A stretch of DNA of 64,000 bases, from the NCBI GenBank assembly GCA_035235625.1, contig CP141146.1, positions 7,620,501 to 7,684,500 of the forward strand, given 5' to 3'. Made by a program: the position numbers and the translations under genes. This document shows, in pieces, positions 11,879 to 24,679 of the stretch (positions within the stretch are counted from its first letter, which is position 1; each line of letters begins with the position of its first letter). The notes beneath the pieces were generated by a model that worked only from the letters and a program-made list of their open reading frames with translations, made no database searches and was not told the DNA's origin. Source of the DNA: Saururus chinensis. Its lineage: Eukaryota > Streptophyta > Magnoliopsida > Piperales > Saururaceae.

Positions 11879-12663
11879 GTTAAATATTTTCGTACCTTTG
11901 CCTTGTTTTTTATGAGAGATCTTACTAGAATAATTATGACCGAATCAAGTAATCTACTCTGTCCTTAAGACAGAATTTGCCCTCCCTTATAAGTGCTTAA
12001 GACTTCGCGGGCGTCTGTCTCCCAGGATAAGACGGTTAACCATACACCGTAGGAGTACCTCTAATATAGTATATGCAGCGAACCACAATGAATGTGCTAA
12101 CACAGACACAAAGAATGAAAATGACGGTAAATCCCAAATCGGATTAATGCAGAAATCTGTTTTAATAATTTTATAGGAAAGCCCGTTGAAGACACCCATT
12201 TCCGTCCAAACGGATGCGTCCATCTGTAAATGACACAATCTTTAATGAAAACAAACCGGACCCAAACCAATTAAATAGACCAAATGAATTTGTCCCAAAA
12301 ATATATTATCATATTGACCCAACCCAACCCGACCCGACCCGGCCGGCCGCGCATGAAAACCGAACCGAGCCGGCCCACCTAGGTGCATTGGTTCAACATC
12401 TCTCTCCCCCACAAAAGTGGGTTGGCCTAAGGGCCTAACATGAAAGGCCAAACTAATGCCTTATATACCAACACCATCAACTTTACCTAGGCAATGTGGG
12501 ACTATTCACTCCTTCAACCAATTCCTATGTGTTATTCTCACTTGGGCTCTCTCTACCAAATAGGCTTGACCCACTTGAGTAATATGAGTTTGACCCACAT
12601 AACCATTATGATGCCCATCTAATTATTATGGGCTTAACCCATTTCAAATACCCACTTCTAACA
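11879..12663 (-). repeat. 5' LTR of the copia element (785 bp)
   Basis: Ends TG...CA, with the target duplication TAACC directly outside at 12664-12668. It shares the sequence around GTCTCCCAGGATAAGACGG and CCACCTAGGTGCATTGGT with the 3' LTR. It also holds an extra internal block (about 12,035-12,365) absent from the shorter copy. That block ends in GACCCGACCCGGCCGGCC-type sequence. Confidence 0.92.
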
Positions 12664-12668
12664 TAACC

Positions 12669-14990
12669 CTCCAATGAAACTTAAGAAAAGAAGATCTATA
12701 AACTGTATCACACCCATTTCTGTTGTATACGCACATATTTATTTGCAATTTTGATGTAAAAGCTATCAGTTTGAGTTTTTTTTTTTCTTTCTGGTAGCTC
12801 ACCATCCAATTTCTTCATTTGCACAGATCTAGTTATATCATGCATCAGATCATAGACATCCTCGTTAAGTAGAGAACAACTAGAAACCTCTTGTTCTTAG
12901 TATGGTAATATTTCCCTGACAGTAAAAGAAATTCCTGATACCCATGTCTAAACAGGCACAAAAAATACAAAGAAAATGAAACGGAGATACTGAGGTAGAC
13001 TAGACCCAATAAAAACAGACAAAATGAGCAGCATCAAACTCAAGAGAATGCACAATTGCTATCAATTTCCAAGTGTTTGATACACATTCAGGCTTCATAC
13101 GCATTCATCATCCAACCCAACAGAATCGATCAGTTGTTAATACTAATACGATCTTCCCTTGCCATTGAAGAACATGATACTCTCGAAATGAAAACACAGA
13201 TGTCCCTTTCCCTAGTTCTCACCATTTCATGACTACTTTGAGCTTTCAAACAATCACCTTCTCCTTGCCTGTAGATAGTACCACCTCTCATCTTCTCCTT
13301 ATTCTATTGGCGGCCTCTATTCCTCTTTTATCCTCCCCTTCTCACGTCGACACATCACAGAAGTACGGTGGTGGACCACTACTGGCCTCCCCTTCTTTCC
13401 TACCAAAATTTTCTAGACCGTCGCCAAAGTCCACGATACTACCACCACAGTTTGCCAAATTGCATAGCGTGTCGTCAAAGACTGCTGGTTCATGCAAATT
13501 GCCGACGAAGTCCCCTTCGCGTCCTCCTGTCAAACCCTCTACTTATGTCCTCCTTACCGCCCCTAAGCCTGTGTATTTTGAAATTGTAGTTTTGAGACTT
13601 GTGATTCTAGAGTCCGGTTTATATGAGCCCATAAGTCGGGCTTTGTGAGTTATTGAATTTTGATCTGACCTAATATAACTCATGGGAAAGCAAGTCGCTT
13701 ACGAGATCATATGGCTCTTAAAGCCTAGGCCCATGCTAACGTGCATGAGTATAGGTTCATAAGCGTGAGCCCGGACTTATATTAACTTTAAGATGTATTC
13801 TTTAAAATGTGTTCCCATGATTCTAATTTGCAATCTTATAAAAAGATAAGCTTTCTCAACATCCCAAACAGGGCATACCACCATTTTTGAATCGTTGTGT
13901 AAGTAATATGTGAATTAGAGTATAGGCTATAAAGGTCTTGGAGTGTGCAACTTGGGAATGGGCGTTATGTTTCTAAGTTGTTAATATACGTGGGGGTGGG
14001 CTATAACATGGGATTGAGTTGTAATAGTATTCAGCTGTAATATGAAGAATGTGAAAAATGGCATTGGGCTGGATTCGCACGGGCTCCATGGTTACATACT
14101 GGACTCGAGTTTGAGCTTGAGCCAAACTTCGAACTTCCTGTGGAGCTTTAGTAAAAAGGTTCGATTCTTGCTGGAACTCGAGTTGAAACTTTGATCGAGT
14201 TTAAGCCAAACTAAGCCAAAAATGTACTTGTTTCAACTCTTTAACACCTTTGCATAAAGGACACAAGGCTAATACTTAGATTCAACTCAGCTTTTTAACA
14301 CCCTTACTTAACGAATAGGTGAACACAAGTAATTATCATCATATAATCGGGTAGCTATTTTTCCAATTTCTTGATGTAGACTTCTTTTATATTCTTTCTG
14401 TCCCATATTAAGTACATTTAGTTTTTAAAAATAATCTATTTTTATTACGAGAAAAATGATCTCAAGAATAAGGTTCAGTGCACATTTTCATAATTTATAG
14501 AAGTTAAGCACAATATTTTATATTTATTTTGGTAGATATCTAGGCTAGCAATGGGTATATTATTGAAAGGAATGTGATCCTGAAAGTGCATTTCACAGGT
14601 TTATGAGACAAATTCGAACGCAACCCAGATCAAGATGGAATCTGTTTTCAGTCCACCAAAAGGCACAATCTCTAGAAATAGATTAACTACTAAAAACCAA
14701 ATTATACACTTTACGAATTCTACCTAAAGTTGGTTATCTTTTTTTTTTATGAGTAAAATTGTATTAAAGCAAAAAGAAAATTACATTAAACATAAAACAA
14801 CGAGAAATATGTTGCAAACTTTGAAAAAAAAATTCGTCATAGAAATGGGAGAAAAGATCCTTCCATACCTATTTTACCCCTACAATAAAGTCCTTAATTT
14901 CCAGGAGTTTGAACTTTCATTGAAAGGCTAAGGGCTGATTCAACTACAATGAGGTCCAGCTTTTATATGTTGGCTACAAAGCTAGTTCAA
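12669..14990. other. Intergenic, no gene recognised
   Basis: Mostly AT-rich. A moderately GC-rich stretch at 13,230-13,570 has an open frame (13229-13648) rich in Ser and Pro, with no known domain; I do not call it a gene. Around 14,395-14,440 there is a CTTTCTGTCCCATATTAAGT segment resembling one end of a Stowaway-type MITE. Its partner end is not visible. Confidence 0.45.
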
Positions 14991-14992
14991 AG

Positions 14993-15228
14993 TCCTCTAG
15001 AGGAAAGAGTTGTTCCTGCTCTCTTTTTACAATAAGTTGAGCATAAGTTTTACATAGGAGTCATTTATCTACAAGATCGACGGCACACATATTAGTGTTA
15101 GTGATATTGATGTTAACATGTGCTACCATATGCTCCGTCGATCTTAAATATCAATAGCTCGCATACAGAGCTTATGCTTGGCTTATTGTTAGAAGAAAGT
15201 AGAAAAAATTCTTCTCTCCTAGAGAGCC
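14993..15228. repeat. Inverted-repeat (MITE-like) element
   Basis: Left arm words AGAGGAAAGAG, ACAATAAGTTGAGCATAAG and AAGATCGACGG recur as reverse complements on the right (CCGTCGATCTT, CTTATGCTTGGCTTATTGT, CTCTCCTAGAGAG). Arms of about 85 bp surround a short centre. No clear target duplication found, so edges are approximate. Confidence 0.65.
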
Positions 15229-15229
15229 C

Positions 15230-17132
<1,903 letters not shown>

Positions 17133-17379
17133 CTTAATTCATGTGAATTAGTTGTGATCAGGTGGTGAACCTTCACCAGAGTAGCGACGAGTGAAGGTTT
17201 GCTAACCGTCGATCACCTGAAATCGACAACTCACGTATTAGTACATAAATTTGCCATAAAACATAAATTCTGTGTAGGACTTATGTGCTAATACATGTGC
17301 CGCTGATTCTAACTGATCAACGGTTAGCAAACTTTCACCGGCTGCTACGTCGGTAAGGTTCACCAACTCGTGAATTAAG
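17133..17379. mobile_element. Inverted-repeat MITE (about 247 bp)
   Basis: The ends are complementary: left CTTAATTCATGTGAA, right TCGTGAATTAAG. Inner blocks also pair: GGTGAACCTTCAC with GTAAGGTTCACC, GTTTGCTAACCGTCGATCA with TGATCAACGGTTAGCAAAC, and TATTAGTACATAA with TTATGTGCTAATA. No open frame. The superfamily is uncertain because the target duplication is not clear. Confidence 0.75.
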
Positions 17380-17807
17380 CCATGTGCTTTTAGCGTGGAT
17401 CACTACCCGTTTGTTTTTTTTTTTATGTTCAGAATAATTTTGAGGAAATTTCAAAGTTGGGAGCCAAATTAGTCACAGCAGTTGAAATCAGGCGAGGGAG
17501 ATAGTTGAAGATCAGGGCCCCCCACTACTACTTCCACACAAGTCTTGATCTTCATAGATTCCAATTTTATCAACGAATATGATTGATGAATGACAACCTT
17601 GGCTGACGGGTGCAGTGACGCAAATTGCTCCCATTTAACCCCTTCAGAAGTAATCTTAACACATCTCTTAATTACAAAATCTGACCTCCTTAATTACTAA
17701 GTTCAAAGTGCACACCAACATGACCGAGATAAACAGAAGAAAAGAAAACAAAGCAAAAGATTCAAGTTAATTCTGAATTATATATGTTCAATTCGAGCAT
17801 CTTTCGA

Positions 17808-18320
17808 TCAAAACCTATGGTTCCATGCTAGCCTTTTGCACCTCTGATCGCATGCAGCGATCTTCATCTGGACGCTCTCGAACTCGGATGCCCGGCAGGG
17901 GATGGTGATCCCGCCGGGGTGCTGGAAGCCGAACTCCTCCTCCGCCTCCCTCAGAAGGTTGCTGAAGAGCGGGTGGTTGAAGTAGATGACCGGAACCAGG
18001 TAGCGGTGGTGGTGGTCATCCTTCTGCCCCACGTACACAGCCATGTGCCCCTTCGGCACAGCCTGGGACGTCGTTTTCGCCTCCCTCCGCTCGTCACCGA
18101 GCCGTGCATAACCTGACAGCTTCGGCGGCAGCCTCGGTGGCCACAGCTTGTTCCCCAGCCGCCGGCCCCAGTTGCAGATTCTGGACAGTGTCTTGCTTTC
18201 ATGCTGGGAATGGCCGCCCAGAAGGAGGCAGCGGTCTGGCCTGGCCCGGTTCCGGCAGCGAACCCATTTCCAGAGCTTGACGATCTTCCTCCCCACCCTG
18301 AAAACCGTCGTCTTCCTCAT
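17808..18320 (-). CDS. SAUR: SAUR-family auxin-responsive protein, 170 aa, intronless
   Basis: SAURs are small early auxin-response proteins; several promote cell expansion by inhibiting PP2C-D phosphatases and so activating plasma-membrane H+-ATPase (family knowledge). The SAUR core is at about residues 88-153: VPKGHMAVYVGQ, then RYLVPVIYFNHPLFSNLL, then EEEFGFQHPGGITIPC. A His-rich insert (DDHHHR) sits in the first loop. An 87-residue basic N-terminal extension rich in Arg, Lys and Trp precedes it. That is longer than in classic SAURs of about 90-110 aa and fits the SAUR36-like group. I chose ATG 18320; the frame is open further upstream but has no earlier ATG. The gene is GC-rich against an AT-rich background, common for monocot SAURs, and has no intron, typical of the family. 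The paralogue is not determined. Confidence 0.9.
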   Translation of the reverse strand: MRKTTVFRVGRKIVKLWKWVRCRNRARPDRCLLLGGHSQHESKTLSRICNWGRRLGNKLWPPRLPPKLSGYARLGDERREAKTTSQAVPKGHMAVYVGQKDDHHHRYLVPVIYFNHPLFSNLLREAEEEFGFQHPGGITIPCRASEFESVQMKIAACDQRCKRLAWNHRF

Positions 18321-18702
18321 GTGTTCTTGATATATACGATAACTGTACAAGGCTAATTTACAGCAGAAGAGGAGACTAAGGAAGGAGAGAAGCAGAAGGT
18401 ATTCTTTATTCGGGACTAGGAGAAGGGCCAGGGGTCTGCAACGGACATGGCGAGGCGGAAGAGGGTGAGGCAGACGTCGGAGAGAGAGGAGGGGATGTTG
18501 GACATGGTCTCGCCTCTCCTTCAGTGGAGATAGAAGACGAGAGATCGAGCTCTCACCTGCTACCTGCGTCTCTGCTCACCTCTCGTCTTTTCTTAGTCCC
18601 CATCTTCCCCCTTCTCCCCTGTTTCTAATAAAGCCTTACAAGCCTTTACGCTCCCCTTTCTTGCTTGGTAGCCTGGGAGTGGTGATGGCCAAAAAAGTGC
18701 CG

Positions 18703-18757
18703 TGTCTCTCTTTCTCGTCCTCTCTTTTGGCCAGAGTAATGGAGGTCATTATATAAG
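18703..18757 (-). promoter_or_regulatory. Possible SAUR promoter elements
   Basis: On the minus strand a TATA-like CTTATATAATGACC lies at about 18,745-18,757, about 430 bp upstream of the SAUR start codon. An auxin-response core TGTCTC is present on the plus strand at 18703-18708. Six-base motifs are frequent by chance, so this is only suggestive. Confidence 0.35.
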
Positions 18758-19096
18758 GCTGGGAATGAGAAAGAATTTTTGAAGCTGAAGGAGGTCGGCT
18801 GAATAAGCCAATGAGGACCATGGAAACAGTGGGGGAGGTGAAGAGTCAGCTGCTTATGGCCATCGACCCAAATTGGTTGCATCATTCCAGCGGCCGTACA
18901 CAGCCCTGCAATTAATTTAATTTTATTGCCTTGGAATTAAACTGGGTACAGGTAATAAGATCAAATGAAATCTTTAATAGAAACGTAGTTGTTGCACGAA
19001 CTAATGAATTGCCATCCTAAGAGTCAAGAGTCCAAGCACAATTGCTTCCAACCATAATAGTGGAGGGCTAAATTTGAAATACATGAATACTTCATA

Positions 19097-19126
19097 TTCC
19101 CTCCGTCTAATATAAATAGTTATATT

Positions 19127-19163
<37 letters not shown>

Positions 19164-19310
19164 TAAATAATAAAATCTAAATTTAAAAAAAAAGAAAATA
19201 AGTTTATGATATTTTTTAAGTACCTCACCACTTAAATTGCACCAAATGGATTTATTAATATAGAACAAATTTTTTTACCAAATGAAGCTATTAATATAAG
19301 ACGGAGAAAG
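19097..19310. mobile_element. Stowaway-type MITE (214 bp) with internal (TA)n
   Basis: The left end TTCCCTCCGTCTAATATAAA pairs with the right end AATATAAGACGGAGAAAG. TA lies on both sides (19095-19096 and 19311-19312). A TA microsatellite (about 19,127-19,158) has expanded inside. The internal sequence is closely related to the element at 35760-35960 (shared ACTTAAATTG and AGCTATTAAT blocks). Confidence 0.8.
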
Positions 19311-19312
19311 TA

Positions 19313-21260
19313 ATATATAACTTTGTCTAATGACATTTATCTTTTTAAGCTATTTATTTTAGTAGGGTAGAAACTGAGTGGGGCCGACTCAAAGCTAGTC
19401 CTTAACCCTAGCTCGTCAACCTATTTTCCGCCCCATTAAGGTTGAAACCGGGTTGGAGTTGGTCCATGACCCTATCCCACAAGCCTATTTTTCGCTCTCG
19501 CTCTGCCCTAGCTATAAGGGGCTTTCAAAAGCTCAACCCTAAGCCAGCTCATGCTGGGCTGCATGTTTTTTTCTTTTATTTATATTTTTTTATTAAAAAT
19601 ATTTTAATAAAAAATTAATTGTTAGGGTCTAACTAATTAACTCTATTAAGAAATGAGATAATATGCGTTTGGCCTTTAAGTGAGGCTTTTCACAACTACT
19701 CATAATAACTTGCAAACCTAATATTTTTTTTATCTTCCTTAAAATATGCAACCGCCTCATTTTTTTCTTTACCTTTCAACTTACATTTGATTATAAAAAA
19801 AGTAATAAAATTATTTTAATACTTGAGGGTAGGCTGAATGGGCCGTATTTTTTTTCATATCTTCCATTTTTTTGCCTTTATATAAGCTGGCAGATTGGCC
19901 CTTAAAAGTTTCACCCTTATATATTAACAACCAAAAAAACATCTACATAATAAAATTCATAAAAAAGTTAATGAGTGATATAGTTCATGTACAATTGCAT
20001 AAGCTAAGACATAGTAAGCCATCATATGGAGATTCGAAATGCAACCTTAAATCTACCAAGTAAATAACACCTACTATAATATAAAATCTGACGGCTTAAA
20101 ATACTTACAGCTTATATAATTATTTAAATCTGATGGCCTCAATTGCCACAGCTTACATAGACGTAAGTAAACCGGCGTTCATATTATGCGGACTCTCTAA
20201 TTTTTCGTCTTGACAAACGTGGTCAAAGAAGACAAATTCAATATAGAAAACACGCGGATTTTGAACAGTAGCCCATGTAATGCGTGTCCAAGGCTCCAGT
20301 TGGAAGGCAGGGTTCTTCTCCACCATCCACGTACAAAGGAAGGAAGAATATCTCGGCCTATATTTGCTTGTTTTATTCTTCCCTGAGAGTGGTGTGATTG
20401 ACTAGAGATAGCAACCTCTCACAGCCGTGCATGCAAGTGATTGAAGGAAAGTTCAAAGGACACAGCCTCAATAAGAGTGATCTTGTTTGCCGTTAGGGTA
20501 TAATATGACAAAAACTGGAGGTTAATTTGGCATGTAAACCTACATATGTTTGTGGGTTTGGACAATACATGATCACATGAGTGTCATCTCATCTGATTTA
20601 CCAGAATTTCGTCTTGGATGTGGCTGATTTTTGTGGTCATGTTGTGCACTTTGTAAGCGAAAATTTGTTGTAAAGGCTGGAGAGCATGTGGTTTCGTTGG
20701 TTGCTACATGAGAAGAATGGCATCACAATTCACAAGCTTTTTTGTTTATGCAGCAGAGAGATTGATTATAAGCGTAGCAGATTTGTCTAGTTTATTCTCA
20801 TCAAAGAAAGCGGGCATAGACACTTGGGTCACAATACTGCCAACAAATGACCAGGCAGGGCTGGCTGCTTGAAGAGACATTAATTACTAAACTAGGGGCC
20901 TAGGTGACATAAAATGGCAAGAAGCACCGTACAGAGATGGTACACACCAACTGCTTCGAGAGAAATCCACCAACTGAGAGTTGGGCCCTTTGATGTGAAA
21001 ACCCTGGTAGCTAATGCTTCGGACAGATATGCACAAAATAGAAGGAAAATGCTTCAATCAGAGTAGTGATTTACCAGAAATTCTCGCCTGTTGGTTGGGG
21101 CCCTAAGGGGTCATTTGTTAATTCTGAACATCACATTACTTGGTTATCAACGCTGAAACTTGTCTGAACAATCCGTGGCAACCATTTTACGCATTTTTGG
21201 TCTAAATGGTTAGTGACCATTTTTAAGTGGAAAAGATTGCACGATAGTGTACATATGGGT
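19313..21260. other. Intergenic, no gene recognised
   Basis: AT-rich spacer. At about 19,370-19,560 there is a GC-richer segment with repeated GGGTTG/CAACCC and GGGGCC/AGCCC words, possibly a decayed MITE. No coding signal or RNA gene seen. Confidence 0.4.
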
Positions 21261-21269
21261 ATTAGTGTA

Positions 21270-21347
21270 GTACATAGAGGTCTAACATGGTACATAGCTA
21301 ATGAGTAATCTGGCATAGCTGTGTACCATGTTAGGTCCTCTATGTAT
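21270..21347. repeat. Hairpin repeat, family H copy 1
   Basis: Left arm TACATAGAGGTCTAACATGG followed by TACATAGCT; right arm AGCTGTGTACCATGTTAGG followed by TCCTCTATGTAT. The arms are near-perfect complements over about 29 bp with a short loop. The same words occur in hairpins near 24.6, 42.2 and 43.7 kb. Confidence 0.8.
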
Positions 21348-21589
21348 ATGGCTTGTAAAGCCTGATAAAAAATGTTTTCTATATTAAATTCGAAGAGAAA
21401 AAACTATTATGGCTATTGGTATGTATGATCAGGCATGTGCCTCTTCGAGTGTATAAGTAATCTCCTTAGTTGAATTACCTTCCGTCAACTTACTTGTTTT
21501 AACCGCTTGTTTTAACCGGAGTCTGTTCAACCAAATAGCCTTTGCACCAAGTTTCCCAAAAACTTTGAGTTGTTAGGGATAGAAAATCT

Positions 21590-21850
21590 TTTTTTTATTA
21601 TATGATAACACCCACCCCTTATGTGCAAATATCCATTAAGCGTGATACATGAAACATAATTGAGGTATAAATGTATGTAATGAGACTTGAATCCAATACC
21701 TCTTGTAACGTGGAACATAATGAAAGTATAAATGTCTGTAATGAGACTTGAATCTGATACCTCTTATAACTTGGAGCTCTAATATTATATATGATAATTA
21801 AGTTTTTCAAAAGCTAGAGTTATTAGAAAAGAAATTTTTTATTTATTTCT
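21590..21850. repeat. Dispersed repeat, family R copy 1
   Basis: Contains two tandem copies of a unit with GGTATAAATGT...TGTAATGAGACTTGAATC, then AAAGCTAGAGTTATTAGAAA. Similar word order recurs at 27.76-27.95 and 27.93-28.17 kb (GTATAAATGTCTCCAACAAG, AAAACTTGAGCTATTAGG). The family was not identified. Confidence 0.6.
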
Positions 21851-22624
21851 TTTATATTCTAAATAGTTAGGTCATCTTAGGTTGGATAAGAGTGTTCTAA
21901 TGCCCTAACCCTTTTTAGTAGGGTTAGCATTGAACATCTTTTGCCTAAAGTTTGATCGGGTGGTACTAGAGTTTTCCATGTTTGCTAGATTTTGTCTTGC
22001 CAACAGCACAAATGAAGGTCCTCAACCAAATGCTTATTCAAGATCTAAATAGTTTTTAAATGCAATATGTAGTCTAATATAAATGACGTAGCCTTCCGCA
22101 GCAGGCAACACTGTCGCATTCGGCAGGTTACCCTACTGCAATGCGGCAGGGTAAGGTGGCTGACGCAAATGCATCAGCTCTAGCTGACGCATATATCTTT
22201 TTTTTCATTTTTAATATAAAATAAAATTTTAAATAGATATAACTTTTTACCCCAAATTTAGAATCATACATTCTTGATACTGTTGGGCTCGTATCAATGA
22301 GCTATTTAAAACAAAACCACATAAAGGTATGTTTCCTTGCAAATGTAATATTAGTACTACCCATGATATGCTTAACGAGGCCACAACCTACGATTTCTAT
22401 GTCAAAATTTTGCATTCTTTAGTTTGTCACAACTGTCTGTTCAAGCCCTATGAACAATCTAAAAGGTTTAAAAGGATATTAAGGCTAAAACAATGTCAAT
22501 TTGATACATAAAATTTGTTGGGCTGAAAAGTTAAAATAAGTTCAAAGGTTTATTTTTCAAAATTTTCGGGGTGTTATAGATATGCTGAGGGAGGACTACT
22601 TTGGTGTGCTTTAACTAATAATTC

Positions 22625-22730
22625 TGTTGTCCCACTTTAATAACTCTATTAGGGTTTTCAAAATGAACTAAATTTAGCTCATTTTAAAAAACCAAATGGA
22701 GCACTTAATATGGGACACAAGGAATAATTT
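22625..22730. repeat. Decayed Stowaway-like inverted repeat
   Basis: The left end TTGTCCCACTTTAATAACT pairs with the right end AGCACTTAATATGGGACACAA, and the core includes CATTTTAAAAAACC. The arrangement matches other CTCCCTCCGTCCCATATTAA elements here, but the ends are eroded and no clean TA duplication is visible. Confidence 0.5.
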
Positions 22731-24535
22731 TTTAACCAAAAAAAAATAAAAATCTCCCAACCCATCCATGTTCCTCCCAATTACAAGGCAGTGCCATGGT
22801 TCCATGCAGCAAAAAAACATAAAAGAAAAAGGAAAACCGTCTTTGCAGTGGGACAATCCGAAGCTGATTATAAGTTGGGATAACTTGCATTCTGCATTCT
22901 TCATCATGCTACCGAAACTCAGATTTAGGGACAAAAAATAGGAAGGGTAATTTCATTACTTAAATATTAATTTTTTTACAAATTAATGTTACAGATATTA
23001 GGATTGCAATGGAAACTCAGCCTGATTGACCTAACTTTTATAGGAAAACCCAAAATAAAAATTCTAGTGTTTTTCTCAGGTTGGAATGGGCAACTCAAGA
23101 ATTGACATGACCTGCTTCTTCTTAGACCAAAAAAGCTCTCCTCTCTCACCTCCTCTCCTGACCCTGTCAAATCTAAGTTAACCTTCAATAGGCGTAGTTT
23201 GGTCCTTTAACAAGAGTAATCGAATATTTTGTGATTTGCAACATTTTCTTAAGTTAGGTTGGTTCCAGGAATCTCAATTCTTATCTTGGGTAGGGTCAGG
23301 TTCTATGATACCTATCTTAATCCAACCTTAGATGCAGTCCTAACCGTTATCAAACACAATCTCAGGGAAAGATATATATGTTCAATGAGAATAAACTGCA
23401 GTGTTTTTGAACACTTAGGACGATAGCAAATACATTCTGTGCACCTAGAAATCATCTAATTGTAGGTGCCAAAAATTGGTAGGAAAGCCATGAATCAAAT
23501 ATAGCTCTCCCTCGCCTTCAATAGGAAAAGCCAAAAGTTGGGGTTTTGACCTGGGCCCTACAAATCAATGGTGATTATGCACAAATTGGGTTTTTTGGGA
23601 GATTTTTAGAGATATAGTGGCATTACTCCTTTCAAAAACAAGGAAAAAAGAAAGAAAGGAATAAAATCTCATGTAGATCTGTACTTGTATAGGTGGAACG
23701 AGGCATCTTTCAACGTTGACAGTGTGGTCCTGCTGGGCCAAACTTGTTCTTGTCATCTCCTATTCAAGACAGGCTTTATTGAATCCATAAACACCATTTG
23801 ATTAATTGCATAGAAAGCTCTTCCCAGCGTTCATCTGATTGTAGGTTTCGTCAGTTTTTCAGGACAAAAGGAAGAGGAGACTCTCGTACAAGTTGCATTT
23901 GGGCTCCGTTGGGTCACGGACTCTTGGTTGCGTCCCAGGGCCAGGACGGTAGCCCATTATTTAAACCACTGACAAAGAACTGCGTTGGCTTGTTCTTCAA
24001 CATCAAATCGAAGTTTATTTAGGGTTTGTCTCATAAAACAATTGTAGGACCCACATTTGCCTCCTCACTTGACAAAAGATCCCATTAAACTATGACTTGA
24101 TAATATGGAACAGAGAAATAAATCAAATCTTCTGTTGTGGAGGTCCTAGCCCTGTAACATCCTTTTCATAATCACTTAATACAGAGGGGCCACAACTTAT
24201 TCATCCATCTGATCAAACAGGATAGAGACTACTGTCATTTATCAGGAAAATGGTAGTATTTTTCACATTGGAAGTCAAGAAGCTTACTAAGACCCCATAA
24301 TTTAGTGGAGGATGGTCCATGTTTTGGAAAGGTGGTTGGTCCTAGCTTAAGTCAAGAAAAGAAAATGATGCATGGAAAGGCCTAGCCAGGCTTTTGAATT
24401 AAAACCAGCCATGGTGGGTGTGAAGTTTTTCATGATCTACCCACTCTAGGAAAAAAATAAGCACCAATATTTGCCTTTCGTCAATGGTGTTTGCTCATTA
24501 GAGATGACCTATTTTATTAAAGTATATATTTAGCC
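22731..24535. other. Intergenic, no gene recognised
   Basis: AT-rich sequence with several short open frames on both strands and no recognisable protein motifs. Confidence 0.4.
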
Positions 24536-24539
24536 TGAT

Positions 24540-24675
24540 CGGGCTCTGTGATAATAGCCCCATGGATATAACACATAGGGCTCCAAATATGGTACATAGA
24601 GGGCAACTCGCCATCTATGTGCAACTGCCTTCTATATACTATGTTTGGAGCCCTATTTGGCATGGTCACGGAGCT
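24540..24675. repeat. Hairpin repeat, family H copy 2
   Basis: The core arms GGGCTCCAAATATGGTACAT (24578 onward) and CTATATACTATGTTTGGAGC (ending about 24651) are complementary. The pairing continues outward through GGGCTCTGTGATAATAG and GGTCACGGAGCTC. It shares GGTACATAGAGG with the hairpins at 21.3 and 43.7 kb. Confidence 0.75.
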
Positions 24676-24679
24676 CTGG

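Larger units (their letters stand above)
5527..12663 (-). mobile_element. Full-length but decayed Ty1/copia LTR retrotransposon
   Basis: Two LTRs in the same orientation (5527-6060 and 11879-12663) bound an internal region whose minus strand carries Gag, protease, integrase, RT and RNase H in the order that defines Ty1/copia. Both ends are TG...CA and the element is flanked by the 5-bp duplication TAACC (5522-5526 and 12664-12668). A polypurine tract (ATGGGGGAT on the minus strand) abuts the inner edge of the 3' LTR at 6061-6069. I could not find a standard tRNA-Met primer site next to the 5' LTR. The polyprotein is broken by many stops and frame changes, so the copy is not autonomous. A 339-bp MITE is inserted between the RNase H end and the 3' LTR. 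Confidence 0.93.

Noticed and set aside
13229..13648. 139-codon Ser/Pro-rich open frame
   Set aside because: Low-complexity composition, overlapping open frames on the other strand, and no known motif. Not enough to call a gene.
22080..22200. GC-rich island with GCAGGNAAC/TGCGGCAGGG words
   Set aside because: Looks unusual against the AT-rich background, but it is short, has no open frame and no clear inverted-repeat ends.
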